Shown: positions 26,494 through 38,476 of the stretch, one piece after another
How positions within the stretch are numbered: position 1 is the stretch's first letter
How the letters are laid out: every line of letters starts with the position of its first letter
Assembly (NCBI RefSeq): GCF_947507565.1
Contig: NC_089192.1
Span: 248,001-312,000, forward strand
Direction: 5' to 3'
Source of the DNA: Oscarella lobularis
Taxonomy: Eukaryota > Porifera > Homoscleromorpha > Homosclerophorida > Oscarellidae
Length of the DNA stretch: 64,000 nucleotides
Notes under the pieces: generated by a model
What the model was told of the DNA's origin: nothing
The model's input: only the letters and a program-made list of their open reading frames with translations
The model's database searches: none
Program-made: the position numbers and the translations under genes

Positions 26494-26557
26494 TTTTCGG
26501 TTGTTTTTAGCGCACGCTCAAATTTTTTACTGCGCATGCTTCACCTACTCTCTCATC
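26494..26557. promoter_or_regulatory. 64-bp bidirectional promoter of EXOSC6 and MTMR9
   Basis: Sixty-four bases separate the divergent start codons. They contain two GCGCA(C/T)GC elements (agcgcacgct and tgcgcatgct), which resemble NRF-1-type palindromes common in housekeeping promoters. No TATA box is seen. Confidence 0.5.
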
Positions 26558-28174
26558 ATGGATTTGGTCGAATTCGTCAAAATCTCTCGCATCGGTGGAG
26601 TCAAATTGAAGAAGGCGGGCGAGAAAGATCGCATCGGCGCGCTCTGCCTAACAAGCCATCAAATGATCTTCTCGTGCGAGTCGGACGATCCCGCTGAGAC
26701 CTACTACAAGGAAATTCTTCATACGAAAGTCGCGAGCGTTCAACGAACGTCGCCGACGTCACTACGACTACGCCTGCGCGACTTCGACACGATCCGTTTC
26801 GGCGGAATGACTGAAACGGATGCGCAGAAGTGCGCAGAGACAATCGAGAGCCTATCGCAGATTTCCGATGCGGAACTTCGCTATCCGTTCTACTATTGTC
26901 CGCGTTTTACGTCGGCTGTGAGAAACGGGTGGACGATGTTCGAAATCGAGGCCGAATTCGATCGCATGGGCTGCCCGCCGAACAAGTGGCGCGTCACGAA
27001 GGCGAACGCTAATTACGCCCTCTGCGAGACGTACCCAAAGTCAGTCATAATACCGAAAGGGATAGAAGACGAAGGTTTGGCTAAGGTAGCGCGCTTTCGT
27101 CGCGACGGTCGCTTTCCCGTATTGAGTTACTATCACCGTTCTCGCGAAACGGCGATATTGCGATCGAGCGAGCCGCTCTCCGATCATCGGAGTCGCGAGG
27201 ACGAGAACCATCTCAAAGCGGCGCTAATGCCCGGCAAACGGGGTTTTATAATCGATACGCGATCGCACGCCGTTGCCGGGCAACGACGTAAAAGTCTCGG
27301 TGGCGGTGGCGTCGAAATCGAGGCGCACTATCCCCATTGGCGTCGCGTTCATTGCGCCGTCGCCGAACCGTCGCGTCTAGCCTCGGCGATTGAAAAATTC
27401 GTCGACGCATGCCTGGATCAGACGTCAGGCATGACGTCATGGTTATCGCGCGCCGAGTCGTCGAATTGGCTCAGTTACGTGTGCGATTTGCTTACCGCCG
27501 CCTGTAGCGTCGCCCAGTGCGTCGATCGCGACGCGTGCACGGTTCTCATTCACGGTTCCCACGGCGTCGACACGACGCTTCAGGTGTGCGCGCTCGCTCA
27601 GGTCCTATTAGATGCGCACGCGCGAACCGCGCGCGGTTTCCAAGCGCTCGTCGATCGCGAATGGATTCGCGCCGGACATCCGTTCGCCGATCGGACCGCC
27701 GCCGCCGCCGGCGATCCCGTTTTTCTTCTCTTTCTCGACGGCGTCTATCAAGTAATGCGCCAATTTCCGCTTTCATTCGAATTCAACGATCGGCTTCTCG
27801 TATTTCTGTTTGACCACGCCCACGCGTCCCCATTCGGTACATTTTTGGGTAATTGCGAACGGTCGCGCGCGCAACTTGACGTCGAAAAACGTTGCGCTTC
27901 CCTTTGGTCGTATCTCGATCAGGAATCCGTTTCAAGTGAATTGAGAAATCCGCTCTATAGACCGCATTCAGGCGCTCTTTGGCCATCGGTTGCCGCGCAG
28001 AGTTTTCATTTTTGGCAGCGTCTCTACTTGAAAGCCGACGTCGGACCAAGGCCTCGGACCCGGATGGACGAAGTCATTCAGGACGCCGTCAAGGAGCGAC
28101 GTGAACTCGACGAGAAACTAGGCGTTCTCAAGGACGAATTGAGACAACTAAGAGAATCTGTTAATAAAACGTGA
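26558..28174 (+). CDS. MTMR9: Myotubularin-related protein 9 (pseudophosphatase)
   Basis: One uninterrupted ORF of 538 residues, against about 549 in human. Residues 1-110 are a PH-GRAM domain, then the myotubularin core (YPFYYCPRF, GRFPVLSYYH, GKRGFIIDTRS, HYPHWRRVH). Where active enzymes have the CX5R loop this protein has LIHGSHGVDTT, so the catalytic cysteine and arginine are absent, just as in human MTMR9. The C-terminus is a coiled coil (KERRELDEKLGVLKDELRQL) used to pair with active partners MTMR6/7/8. It has no intron, unlike its neighbours, and high GC at third positions. Start at 26558; the upstream open codons contain no ATG. Confidence 0.94.
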   Translation: MDLVEFVKISRIGGVKLKKAGEKDRIGALCLTSHQMIFSCESDDPAETYYKEILHTKVASVQRTSPTSLRLRLRDFDTIRFGGMTETDAQKCAETIESLSQISDAELRYPFYYCPRFTSAVRNGWTMFEIEAEFDRMGCPPNKWRVTKANANYALCETYPKSVIIPKGIEDEGLAKVARFRRDGRFPVLSYYHRSRETAILRSSEPLSDHRSREDENHLKAALMPGKRGFIIDTRSHAVAGQRRKSLGGGGVEIEAHYPHWRRVHCAVAEPSRLASAIEKFVDACLDQTSGMTSWLSRAESSNWLSYVCDLLTAACSVAQCVDRDACTVLIHGSHGVDTTLQVCALAQVLLDAHARTARGFQALVDREWIRAGHPFADRTAAAAGDPVFLLFLDGVYQVMRQFPLSFEFNDRLLVFLFDHAHASPFGTFLGNCERSRAQLDVEKRCASLWSYLDQESVSSELRNPLYRPHSGALWPSVAAQSFHFWQRLYLKADVGPRPRTRMDEVIQDAVKERRELDEKLGVLKDELRQLRESVNKT

Positions 28175-28311
28175 TTGAGATTTTTCTTACTTTTTTTCTT
28201 TCTTTGTTGTATCAATCAATCAATCTTCGAGTTAAAAAAATCCACGCATTAATTATGTACAGTACCTCCTTAAACAAAATTGTCAATAGAAATACGTCGC
28301 TAGACTACGCT

Positions 28312-31300
28312 TTAGGTATACAAATACTCTATGACGATTTCATTCGCTTCACTGCGTGTTGGAGAGACGTTCGAGACGGAATTTTCTACTCGGCGAGCGA
28401 CGTTTTGAGTGTCGCGCGCGACTCAAATTGATGTGTCGCAATTTAGAGGGAACAGCTACCAAAAAAATAATATATATCGGGGAGACAGATTCTCTGCTAT
28501 TTACTCACCTGGCAGGTCAAAAGTCAGTGCGTACTCATCTGATTCCAGTTCGTCTTCCGACGACAAAACGTCGCCAAATGCCACGTCCGATTCCTTAACA
28601 CTAGTAGGCGACATTGGCTCTTCTTCGTGAGAAGGAGACGGAGTTAATAGACTGATGGACTCCGTGACAGCCGCTCTGAAGCATCATTGATTTAATTTCA
28701 GTAAGAAAAGTGAGTTCAGACCTTTGGTTTTCCAGTTCTTCCAATTCTTGCTCAACAATCCGCTGCTCACTATCCAGTTCCTCAATATCATACGTCACGA
28801 CGGGAAGAACGCTGTCTGTGTCCTGTTGTCTCCCCTGTGAGCACCAATCAAACGTTTTCTATCGGCGCAGAGAAGCTAGAATCTCTACCTCGGCCAAATA
28901 CATCGAAGATCGCTCTATCTCGGTCGAAATCGTGCTCAAATATCGCGATCGCGTATAGGATTCGGCGTCGAGATAATCGACATTGGAGAGAACGGCTTTG
29001 ATTTTCGCCTTTTGGCCGTCAATCAACGATTCAACGCACCTGCACAACGGGGGAAAAACGGTTCGAATTGCTATAGAGATTCGCGACGCGTAGGCAACGT
29101 GCAGTCTCTGCTTGGGAAGATCGGCGAGCGAATCGAGCGGCGACGTTCCCTCCGGCGGTCGCATGAGACACTGGGAAAAGATAACGGCTAAATTGTACGT
29201 AGTCATCTTATTCGTCTTCTCCTGCTGCGAAACTCTGAAAACGAAAACAACTCCCAAAACTAATCGTATAGTCGACTTTTTTATATATACCTTGCCAAAT
29301 GAAATACTACGCGTTCTAAGGTGTTTCTATTCGCCTTGGGTAATTGACTTGCGAGCGCGCAGAGAGCGTCGTATCGCTCCTGCGCGTCGCCTATCTCCGT
29401 CGCTTGCAGGAACTCGGGATAGGCGCGAAAGGTGACGAGAGGCTCGGGTAAGTCTCTCAGGAATTGCTTCACGACCGCTGCGACGCAGTAGACACTGAAA
29501 TTATCCCACACAACGGCAGATACGTCTAAAAACCGCTATACAAATATTTTCTCTAATGAAATAAAGCGCCGACTTTTTGTCAATTCTTTTAATAATTTCC
29601 GAATTTCTACAGACGAACCCGATCTCCTATAAATGCCCTCAGTGTACAGGCCTACAAGAAGAGGAAGAGTGGCACTCGAAAAAATATATTTTTCAATACT
29701 GTACCTTTAATTTCGATAAAGTGTAAGCAGCTCTCCAAAGCGACGGGAGTTCTCGATCCCGGTTGAGCGACGAGTTCGCCTATAGTCTGTTTCCCTTTTC
29801 CCTATTTCGTATAGTGTACGTGCACCAATAATTTTTTCTTTTTTTTCCTGACGTACGTCAAAGGGAGCGCTCTTCTGATTTCGAACGCATTTCGTGCTAA
29901 TGCGACTGACGCAATTTTCGTGACATATCACCTTGCAAACTGCAGGCAATATATCGAAAGAGTCGTGCGCTATAGAACCTACACTGGCACACGTAGCCGC
30001 GATCCAATAGACGTATCAACTCGTCGCACACTTCGCACACGGTCTGCACGTTGCAGTTCTCCTCCTTGAACTTGTGCTTGAAATATTCCTACAAAGAAAC
30101 GATATTCGCACCGTCGACGTTCGCGCCACGAAAACAGACCAATTTCTTCTTTTCTTTCTTATTCATTTTCGTTCGTTTTTTCTGCTTCTTCTGCCCAAAC
30201 GGACTCTCTAATTCGGACGTAGGTACCCTATAGGAAATCGAGATTTTTTCAAAGTGGAAAGGAAGTGATTTTTTCTTCGTCTGCCTTGTCGCCACGAATT
30301 CGTCGAGCGACGACTTGAAGGCGTTGACGGCCATCGTGACGGGAAACGTCGCCGCGATTTGTTTGACGTCCAAAACTTTCTGCAAAACGTCGCTGAACAT
30401 ATTGTGAAGAACGCTATACGTGACGGACACGAAAACAAAATTGTCTCCCTGAATATAAAAATTAAAAAATACCCGAGTTGATTAATTAATTAATTAATTA
30501 ATTAATTAATCGTTATTGGGTTTGCCTTCACTGCCGATAAACTTAGGAGATTCTTGTGAAATTCTTTTAGAGCCGATTTGAATATGACGTCGATGACGTT
30601 GTCGCGCTTTCCACTCTGCTCACTCTGTTCCTGAAGCACGGCAATCTAGGGGAGAAAAGAACGTAGATTGAATAATAAAGAGTTCTATTACCTTAGCGGA
30701 AAAAAATCGCTCCGCGTCTTCGAGATCGCGAGAATTTCTGATGACCTGAGCGGCTGGCGGCGAGCCGACGTACGACGAGCTCTTCGCTCCGCTACCGCGA
30801 CACGGCGCTCGATGATCAACGCAATGACGATGAAAAGCCAAATGACAAGCTAGAGAAAAATCTCTATATTGTCCCATATGTCCTATTCTCTTACCTGAGC
30901 ACTTGAAGCCCTGTTTGATGAGACCAGCGAGAATTTTCGAGCAGACAGAGCATCTGGTTAGACGAATGAACGTCGTTGGTTTGAGCGAATGAACGCTCAA
31001 GCCGGGCGGCGGACTCGTGACGACGAAGTGAACGGGCGTCTCGCTGTCGTCCGACTGACGAATGATACTGACAGTGGGAACATTGACTAAGACGGGAAAT
31101 TACAATAATAAAACTAGACTTTTTATTTATCGCACCTTTCCTTCTCAAAACGACAGCTTCGTTCAATCTCAACGCCAACGGCTTTGGCTTTGGCGACGAT
31201 CCCGGTGGCGGCGCCGTCCGACTTCTCTCGACTGGCGAAACGGCGCGTTCGCCGCCGCCGCCGCTTGGAGCCGGGCTCTCCGACACCGATGACGGCGTTC

Positions 31301-34300
31301 TCGAGGAACCACTTTGTTTCGGTTCAGACTTGGGTGAGCGACTGGAAGACGAATGCTCTTCGTCGGTCGAGCCGCGCCCTTGCCACTGGGAACCAGCCAA
31401 CGCTTGCGTCACTTTTCTCTCCTTAACGACAGACGATAGACGTTCCTAGGGGCAGAGAGTCTTCGATTCGGGGGAGGGGAAAAAGGCAACGTTTTGATAC
31501 CTGAGTTGACGGCTGAGATGCTGACGCGGCTTTCTTCTCCTCGATTCTTTTTCGATACGCCTCGGCCATTTTTCTCACCCTTTCGAACGCACGCACGGGT
31601 GAATGTATCCTCAAGTGAGCGTGGGTTTTTTTTTACCTTGTATGAGTTCTCGGAAGCTGACCAGAAAACGACGCCGATGTTCTATTTAGGTCGCTTGACT
31701 TAGTAGTCTGCTGCAATCTCACGCCCGTACCTACATACAAAGGAATGTACCAAAATTCAAAAATTCTACGAAAAAAACCCCGGACTTCTTCGAAGTCTTG
31801 GCGCCGAAAAAAGTCCCCTACCACAAAAAATCATCAGATGAATACAAATTTTAAAAATATATATTTACTTTTCATCGTTTTTATTGATGTTTACGTTCAC
31901 ACCGGCCTCTAAATCCTTATCGGAAAAATATCAAAAAATTAATATATCTATCTCTTTTCCTCACAAACCTTTTCCAATTGAACTTTTCGTAATTCCCGTT
32001 CCCTCGCCGATTTCACTCTCCAGCTTCTCTGCAAAACGACGGCGGCTCGTTTCAAAGAAACGTAACGTTTTCGACTCCGATGACGTCGCCATGCGCTCTG
32101 AATCGCCAGCGCGGCGGCAAAGCGCTCCTTCTCCGCGTAGAACATCTTACGCGTCGAGTGCCCCCGATACCAGCTCTGAATGACGACGATTGCGCGCTTG
32201 ACGCGCAGATAGCGCAAGCGCTGGAGACACATGCGCGTCCAGCGCTGAATGACGACGATGTAGCGCGCCAGGCGATTGTTGAGGCTCGCTTGGAGTTGTG
32301 CGTGAAGTCGACTGCGCATGAAAACCTCAAAAAAAAAGCAAAGACTATTAATTATTTCGTACTTTTTTTTTATTTGTTACTTTTGTTCGACCGATTTGGT
32401 ATTGATTTGAATCGAGTTTCATGTCGGAAAGAAATCGTTGGATTGACGGGGAACTGCGAAGAAGTGGCGAATACAATCGACGAAATTCCTACAGAGCGAC
32501 ATTTGCACACTCGCCCCACCCCCACACAAAAAAAGCCATTTACCTCAAAAGTGTAACGTACGCTATAGCCCGACTTCCGTATTTTCACCGTATCAAGCAT
32601 CCCCGTATAGCGAAGCTGACGAAGAACCATTTCCCGATCAAACGACCTGGGAACCTAAATAAAATTCAAATAAAATTCCCCCTCCCCCACGCGTTACACC
32701 AACCAAGAACTCATTCGACTTGATGCATCGAATGAAATAGGGACGAGCTTGCAACAACGTATCCATCAAAGCCGAAAGCGACGTCTTTGATAGACGATTC
32801 AATTAATTAAATAAACTTTCCCCCCTCCCATATGATTTATATTACTGTGAATTGAGCGCCGACAGTCGCCTGTCGTCGCGTGGATAGCCGAGCCCCCGTC
32901 ACGCCGCCGATGAGAAAACCCCCGCGATTTCGACTTTTCGCCTCATCCGCCTCTTTCTACAAAAAAACAATCAAAAAATCGTTAAATTTTCCTCAAGAAG
33001 AATCACCAGAAGTTTAATTTTCGACATCCGATGTTTCCTAAATAGAGATTATAGAGCAAAAAAAACCCTGATTTTCTATCCTGGTACTTTGAAAATCGTG
33101 CCGCTTTTGATGACTGTCGACTAAGGGCTCCCTTAGACAGAACACGCTTGCGATCCTCACTCAAAGCCTTCTTCAATCCGCCGGCGCGCGACGGCGGTGG
33201 CGAATCATTAAAGGAAGAATCAAGCGACTTGATTTTCTCTTGAACACTCAACTTATCCCTTCAACAAAACATTTGTGAAAAAATCGAGAAAAGGTACGCT
33301 ATATCGCACCTTCTCTTAGGAGAACCAATCTTGCCACCGTCACCAACTCCCAATCTGAAATTTAAAATATCCTCGACTTGTTTTTGATATTGAATTGGCT
33401 CACTTTGCGTTGACGGTTCGCTTGTCTCCACCGCTAGCTAGTGGCTGTAAAAAAAAGACTATATCTACTGTAGAATTCTTTCTGTTTAATTTATTTGCCT
33501 TGTCGCCGTGTTGCTTCTGCTTCTGTTCGTCTTCTTTTGAATCTAGAGCGCCGTACGGTTCGCGTGCGCCGTCTCGGATCGTTCTTCGACTCACTTTTTC
33601 GCTTGACGACGCAGAGAAGTGTCCCGCAAAAGTAGGCAACGCAACGCAGAAGATTCCAACGTCGCACGACAACCGGATCACTTTCTGAACTCGACATCGA
33701 CTTAGATAGATACATAAACAAAAAAAACGCACTTATTATCTGCCTCAGAAAGAGCATAACGCTTCCTTTCAACACGGCCACAATATCCGGTCTAACTAAA
33801 TCGCTATTCTTCTCACGAAATCCCTACAAGACCAGAAATCGAAATTTCAATTTTTTCCACTACTAATTAAAAATACCAGTAGATGATACTCGACGCTTCC
33901 GGCATAGTGACGAATTCCAAAAACGGGATCCTTCTTTTTGATTTGGGGTTCGTAATAGTGCAAATGATCGCGATGTTCCTTATTGAATTTATCGAAAAGC
34001 GTGTAATCGGTCGCACTGGCGAGTCGGCATTCGTCGTCAAGGAGCTGCATGAGCCCGTTCGGCTTCCGAGCAATTAAATCAAGACACGCCCTATTGTCTA
34101 AATACTCGATCGACGTCCAACGAATTCCCTCCGACGCGTATTCCTCCTATAAGAAAACTTAGTCAAAGTCTTGTGGAAACGTGTTGGGTTGCCTGTTCGA
34201 GACGAAATATGTGCTGATTGAAATAGAATTGAAGTTGTTCGTTGGCGTAATTGATGCAGAATTGCTCGAAACTGTTCACGGGAAATACCTCGAAGCCGAA

Positions 34301-35983
34301 AATGTCCAAGAGACCAATAAAACGACCCTAGAATCAAAATTCCAATAAAAAATAAAAACAAATCACGCGAGAAAATATTATACAGTGTGAGCACTTCGTC
34401 CAAGACGACCAATCAGGCCCTTGTTACTCTAAAAAAATATATAAAACGAAATCAATTAATATACATTATTAATTAATTAACCTGTTCGACGATCCAATTG
34501 AATAGCGAACCGTAGAGCGACTTTGCCATTGCGTCTCGCGCGGCGACCGCCTTAAAAAAACGCTCAGAAATCCGACTCCCATTCAATCCTAACCTACCTC
34601 GTCTTTCGAATACGGTATAAGAACGGTTTCGCCTCGCGTACGATTTCGTCGGACCGTCAGCGCAGCGTAAAGAGTTTCGAATTTCACCTTGAGGAGGGAA
34701 CTAAGGGGGAGAAACTTTCGCCTACGTCATCGTTTACTTGTAATAAATCGGAAACGACTTTGAGCTGGGCGACGTTTTTGACGTCGACGCCTTCGCTGTA
34801 CGCTAGATCGGCTTTGCTTTCGAATAGGATGTTTCCTAGGTGAAGAACGGCTGCCAAGACGGTGAAAATCCTAAAAATCACCAAATTTTTTTTCGACGTG
34901 GTATTATGGGAGAGTGAATAATTAATTACCATTTTTGTATTTCGGAAGAGAAGCCGACTTTTTCCATCGATTGGATGAGCACCGTGAAATTCGCCTGTTC
35001 CTTTTCCTCTGATAAATGCAAGCCACCCTTAAAAAAAAAAAGAACACAATAGCAAAATCTCTATCTCTCTCTTCAAATATTACCTGATTAAGAAAATGAA
35101 AATATTCGGGATTCTTGAGCCACAATTTTCGACGCAAAACGTCATCCGCACCAGCCAATAAATAATAAAAAACGTGGTAATTTCTACACAAAGAAACTAA
35201 CACTTCTATAGAGAGAACCAACTGTGTGTACCTCTCTCGTGGCGCCTGATAAACAATACGCGATTTCTCGAGAAGATATTTCTCAATCGACGCCCCAATA
35301 AAAGCGCCGTCCTCGCGAAATTTCAACGACAAAAACTTTCCGAAACGACTCGAATTGTTATTGGAAACGGTCGTAGCATTCCCAAAAGCCTATAAATAAA
35401 TAAATAAATAAATAAATAAATATGTATGTATTATGAATGACCACTACTCGAGTATAAAAACATTTTTCCTCTTTACCTCTAAGACGAATCCGGAGGCAAT
35501 GATCTTTTGTTCGACGCCGCCGTGCTTTAATTTATTGCTAACCGCCATCAAATAGCGTAGCATGTACTTCGTGCTCTCCGTTTTGCCCGATCCGCTCTCG
35601 CCGCTGACGATAACGCACTGGTTTCGCTTTTCCTTGAGCATGCTTGTATAAGCGGCGTCGGCTATTGCGAAAATATGCGGCGAAACGGCGACTTTGTTGC
35701 CTCCGCCGCCGCCGCGATATAAGTCGAAGTGTTTGGGCTGATAGAGGGGGATGAGGCGGAACGGATTGACGGCGATCAGGACGCTTCCCACGTATGTGTA
35801 GATCTCGTCGCGTGCGAAGCGATTCGAGAGGTTTTCCAGCATTGTGCTTTCGGTTAGATCGACGAGCGCGCACATGTCGTCGACGTCGAGACCGTGGAGC
35901 CCGTTTTCGTCGCTCGCGACGGGCATTTTGCGATCGAAATCGCTTCGGGAGGGCGCCGTCGGTCGACGGGTCAATTCAGTCAT
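28312..35983 (-). CDS. MYO9: Unconventional myosin IX with RhoGAP tail
   Basis: More than 30 small exons give about 1,800-1,900 residues. The motor starts in exon 1 (35983-35477) with [20 protein letters not shown] and the P-loop GESGSGKT. It continues through [16 protein letters not shown] (about 34300), the myosin IX-type loop 2 insert (33500-32880), the FIRCIKSN actin-binding region and [15 protein letters not shown]. Four or so IQ motifs lie at 32319-31972. A Ser/Pro-rich linker leads to a C1 domain (about 31090-30750), a helical region, a second C1 (30075-29890) and a RhoGAP domain (29790-29060) with arginine finger GIYRRSG. Myosin IX moves on actin and turns off Rho. No N-terminal Ras-association domain is visible. 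Exons between 31900 and 31620 could not be joined in phase and need RNA evidence. Three introns have GC donors. Confidence 0.93.
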
Positions 35984-36194
35984 TTTGCCGGCTGTCGAGC
36001 GCGAGTTTCGCTAGCGGGCGAACATGTAGGCGAGTGGACACACTCGACCCACAAAGGAATTCACAAGAAGACACTCACTTAGCCCCCCGCTCGCGACTAC
36101 GCTCTTTAGCGTGCGTTTGAACACACCCATGTAATCAAAAAAAATACTGTACGAAAAAAATATGCAAAAAATACGAAAAAATATGCATCAGCTC

Positions 36195-36872
36195 TTAATT
36201 ACTTCTGACAAAGGCAAAACGTTCGAAAGCTTGTTTTTGCGTTGAAGTCAAACTTCTAAAACAATTTGTGATCATGCTCTTTTTCAATGTCCGGCAGTTG
36301 ACGTTGGGAAGAAATAACGACTTTTTCGTCCACGATATTAGATAGGAGGAGTTGCGTGAAGGGACGTCTTCGTCTTTGACGTCTTTGCACAAAAACTGCG
36401 CGTGGCATTTCGGCCATTTCGGCGACACTGTAACGTACATGTGAACCAGATCATCACCGGCATCCTAATTTTAATTAATTAATTAATTAGTATCTCGAGC
36501 TATTTTCTCGTACTCCACTGGTCACATACCTTTCCCGCGAAATAAAGATCGCCCTCGTCGTTAACTGCCAATTCTTTATCACTGGCACGATTTATCACAC
36601 GGGTCATACCGGTAGTTATATTTCGGACATAGCTGAACTTCGAGGTTTTGGTTTCTACTAGTACTACTCCTGGAGCCGTCGCGTTCGTGTTTTCAACGCT
36701 GTAGTACCCTCGAGTCGCCAAGTTCTTACAATGAAGTCCAGGAACCATATAGAACTACAAACGTTTGTGTATTCGCTAAAGCAAAAGTACGCCGGTCGAT
36801 CAATCTTACATCAACCGAATTCGCCGCTCCTGTGAGCAGCACCAAAAGAAGGCTCAGAAGAAAAATTTTCAT
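36195..36872 (-). CDS. Small secreted protein, possible beta-trefoil, 185 aa
   Basis: Exons 36872-36810, 36754-36530 and 36464-36195 join in phase to 185 residues. Residues 1-19 are a clear signal peptide (MKIFLLSLLLVLLTG). The mature part has about eight cysteines and several N-glycosylation sites. A stretch MTRVINRASDKELAVNDEGD followed by LYFAG has the strand-turn spacing of IL-1/FGF-type beta-trefoils, but I cannot place it in a family. The C-terminal exon is basic. It lies downstream of the MYO9 start on the same strand. Confidence 0.6.
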
Positions 36873-37365
36873 GTCGCTGTGTTTCCTTTAGCTCCGTGTG
36901 GATCAGTTGTACTTTTCGATTCTGCAGCCCCCTTTTATATACGCCAGGCCGGCGATTTACTGGGCAAACTATTACATCATCTTGGGAAACGGGGGAAAGG
37001 ATAAAAAAAATCGCCGGTGCCGCGTATGGCACGGAAGCGAAAGACTTCCTCCCTTCTCAACTAACATGTCTCAAGGAATACGCGACTGTATTAGCGAGCA
37101 AATGCAGGCAGACTCGTTCTCGAGGCGGCGCTCTCATAAACTCCCTACTTTCTTCGTTTTACAATAGTACGACCAAGGCAAGCCCGAATAGGGCTCATTA
37201 CTAAGCGGAACCAAAGGAGTAATCAAATAGAAACGAATTAGAAGTATGAGGTGTTTAAAAAAAATGTAGGAAACCTTTTCTACAACATTGTCACAGACTG
37301 GATGATGATGATGATGATGAAGGATTTCTTGGAATACAGCAGCAGCAGCAGGAAAAGGACGCTCT
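36873..37365. other. Intergenic
   Basis: No gene is visible. A short gatgatgatgatgatgatga microsatellite and an agcagcagcagca run lie at about 37301-37350, in the 3' flank of the tandem-PH gene. Confidence 0.5.
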
Positions 37366-38409
37366 CTACGTTCGGCTCTTGAGAATCGACTCCTCCATCT
37401 TCCCAAACCACCTAGGTACAAAAGAAAAGATAGAGAATCCCGCCCCAAGGACTCCATTGGTCCCAACCTTCGATACTCCAACTCCGACGTCGCGTAAAAA
37501 TAAAACGGACGCATGTCGGCACGAGGCGGCTCGGCCATGAAATAATGTTTCTTTCCGACGCAACTCTGCCGTTTGAGCGTATATCCGGCCATGTGCATGA
37601 CCCCCTTCGCCGTCTGATCAGTCATATCGAGATAATAATAGAGACAGCCGCTCTTGAGAACGCAATAGCGTCGCTTCCACGATTTATGATGGAAGCCTTG
37701 TTTGAACAGCCAACCGTGGCAGTCGGGATCGCGTATCGATAAAGCGGGAGCGGATACGTTGTGAGCGCTACTGCCCATGGAGAGCGACGAGGGCGGGGAC
37801 GACGTCGTCGACGAAAACGACGAAGAGTCGACTTCGGAAACGATTGTAAGAGCCTTTGCCCAACTAAAGGAAAAGGGGGTCGGTTTCCTCTAAGGTTTCC
37901 TCTGAAGGGAAGTTGTAGTAGTGTGCGACTACGTATTCCCTCCTTTTCGCCTAGCTAACAACTCTATCCCCTCCTTTCCTTCCAAAACCGCAAGCCGCTT
38001 CCCCCTTCCTTATCAAAATTCGGTAGCTAACTAACTTCATTTAGGCTAACCTCGCGAACCCGTTTCCGTCAGAAAGACGACACGCGCGAAGTTTCTTACC
38101 TATTCATTTCTGCTTCGGATTCGGTGAGCATGTAGTACGTTCGAGCGCCGCCCTTTATCAATTTAAACGCCCATTTCTTGTCCAGATCCAGCGCTTTGCT
38201 AACCGTGTACCCGCGCAAGACGATAGCTCCGAGAGGCTGAATATCCTGCAAAAAAGAAGTAAGACTATGTCGATTTTTTAAAATAGTTGTTTAACCGATT
38301 CGTTTTTGTAGTAGTAAAGGCAGCCGTCCTTTCGCAAGACAAACCAGCGTCGACGCCAATTCTTGCGCACAATGCCCGTGCCGCCCTGTTTGGTCATATA
38401 GCCAGACAT
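37366..38409 (-). CDS. Tandem PH-domain protein
   Basis: Exons 38409-38296, 38245-38100, 37863-37468 and 37411-37366 join in phase to 233 residues. PH domain 1 opens at once (MSGYMTKQGG, NWRRRWFVLRKDGCLYYYKN) and ends with a Trp helix in exon 3. A Ser-rich linker follows, then PH domain 2 (CHGWLFKQGFHHKSWKRRYCVLKSGCLYYYLD), ending RWFGKMEESILKSRT. Tandem PH adaptors such as TAPP/PLEKHA bind phosphoinositides; lipid preference cannot be read here. The start at 38409 is the ATG right at PH domain 1. The PDZ gene ends only 67 bp upstream, and an acceptor (ctcgtag|GC) before the ATG raises the option that both are one PDZ-PH-PH gene. Confidence 0.75.
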
Positions 38410-38476
38410 GACGGGAGCGCCTACGAGATTCCACTAGCTAAGAAACCCCCCCTGGGTCACGTACTACTAATACTCA

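Noticed and set aside
26501-26557. N-terminal extension of MTMR9 (FLAHAQIFYCACFTYS)
   Set aside because: No ATG starts it; it covers the 64-bp divergent promoter, and family alignment begins at MDLVEF.
27517-27813. Plus-strand and minus-strand Arg-rich ORFs within MTMR9
   Set aside because: Out-of-frame readings of the MTMR9 exon, rich in CGN codons, without motifs.
31620-31910. Two small MYO9 linker exons
   Set aside because: Plausible exons were seen but no combination joined them in phase to the next exon (ending PRTHTR), so I give no exact junctions.
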